NCBI RefSeq assembly: GCF_024808665.1
Contig: NZ_JANUBZ010000005.1
Coordinates: 310,001 to 374,000, forward strand
DNA length: 64,000 nucleotides
Source: Mucilaginibacter empetricola
Lineage (GTDB): Bacteria > Bacteroidota > Bacteroidia > Sphingobacteriales > Sphingobacteriaceae
Direction of reading: 5' to 3'
The notes beneath the pieces were generated by a model that was given only the letters and a program-made list of their open reading frames with translations, had not been told where the DNA came from and made no database searches. Positions within the stretch are counted from its first letter, which is position 1; each line of letters starts with the position of its first letter. A program made the translations under genes and the position numbers. This document shows, one piece after another, positions 63,715 to 64,000 of the stretch.

Positions 63715-64000
63715 TTATCTGGATTTGATATAAAATTGTTCTATGAGTTTGTTGAGTTTAATAAGTTCGTGATCGGTAACCTTGGTTTGGTTGGCAATGT
63801 ACTGAAGATAGTCGGTAAGCTGCTGAGCAAAAGCTAATTCGAGGCCAATTTTTGTGGTTAACTTCTCTACAAATTCATCGTTGAAATTATTGGTTTTTAC
63901 CTGAAATCCGTCTCTTAAATGGCTTAAAAAATAAGCTATCTTTTTGTGGGCGATGTTTGCATTGTCGCGTTTTTCGTAATATACCTGGCCAACCACATTT
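63715..64000 (-). CDS. C-terminal part of a MoxR-operon protein, likely DUF4350
   Basis: The C-terminal 95 residues of a minus-strand gene that continues beyond the window. The visible part is helical, with AHKKIAYFLSHLRDGFQVKT and IGLELAFAQQLTDYLQYIA, and has no catalytic motif. In Bacteroidota the gene directly upstream of moxR is usually a DUF4350 membrane protein, and the FLxHLR pattern agrees with its C-terminus, so this identity is inferred mainly from position. The window edge removes its start. Confidence 0.6.
   Translation of the reverse strand, partial: NVVGQVYYEKRDNANIAHKKIAYFLSHLRDGFQVKTNNFNDEFVEKLTTKIGLELAFAQQLTDYLQYIANQTKVTDHELIKLNKLIEQFYIKSR

Noticed and set aside
1..64000. 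tRNA or rRNA genes, CRISPR arrays, insertion sequences, prophage genes
   Set aside because: No cloverleaf-like sequence, regular spacer-repeat array, transposase, integrase or phage structural motif could be recognised on either strand by eye. A covariance-model search would be decisive for small RNAs.

Overview
The window is chromosomal DNA of a Bacteroidota bacterium, most likely a member of the Sphingobacteriaceae close to Mucilaginibacter or Pedobacter. The family-level placement is inference from gene content and style. The supporting evidence is a full-length SprA (type IX secretion translocon), many Bacteroidota-restricted families (DUF2480, DUF3108, DUF3109, DUF4292, DUF4834, DUF6427, LptE, YfhO-type membrane proteins), promoters of the TAnnTTTG type, and weak or A-rich ribosome binding sites. 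No tRNA, rRNA, CRISPR array, transposase or prophage was seen. Almost everything is housekeeping or envelope biology.

Layout. 1-3875: end of a family 2 glycosyltransferase, then a minus-strand group (DUF4834, small membrane protein, YfhO). 4025-12232: uvrB (minus), then upp, a YjjG-like nucleotidase, a DinB-fold protein, a 36-residue membrane peptide, an LpxH-like phosphatase, a GT28-like glycosyltransferase, DUF6427 and purQ. 12232-17225: an envelope operon of coaX, an outer-membrane protein, lptC and a PpiD-type chaperone. 17375-20583: DUF2480, DUF3108, DUF3109 and gmd. 20672-27378: dxs (minus), scpA, glyA, a lone receiver-domain protein, comF and rlmN (both minus). 27520-35824: amidohydrolase, acylphosphatase, flippase, dut, TPR protein, DUF4292 lipoprotein, EnvC-like protein and two TatA-like proteins. 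35920-48965: gatA, a LysM lytic transglycosylase, maeB, ruvA and sprA. 49024-51851 (minus): a head-GIN adhesin-like protein, an AsmA-like protein and a candidate 44-residue ORF. 52049-60187: miaB, an inserted four-helix-bundle (S23) gene, a sigma-54 activator, lptE, an acidic TPR-like protein, secG, groS and groL. 60463-64000: a 33-residue ORF and an MscS channel, then the minus-strand DUF58, MoxR and a protein cut by the window edge.

The dominant theme is building and policing the cell envelope: LPS synthesis and export (LpxH-like, LptC, LptE), protein export (SecG, TatA pair, SprA), periplasmic folding (PpiD), peptidoglycan turnover (EnvC-like, MltD-like) and polysaccharide assembly (glycosyltransferases, flippase, Gmd).

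I found no convincing large undescribed system. The best leads are: (1) a solitary S23 four-helix-bundle gene sitting between inverted arrays of GAGTCAAGA-type tokens inside an otherwise compact cluster; (2) several other intergenic inverted repeats built the same way from different words, one of which forms the start of a coding sequence; (3) two perfect terminator hairpins whose T-tract is also the -7 element of the next gene; (4) small ORFs of 44, 36 and 33 residues; and (5) a CTGACA-N3-TG(T/G)CA motif upstream of both miaB and groS.
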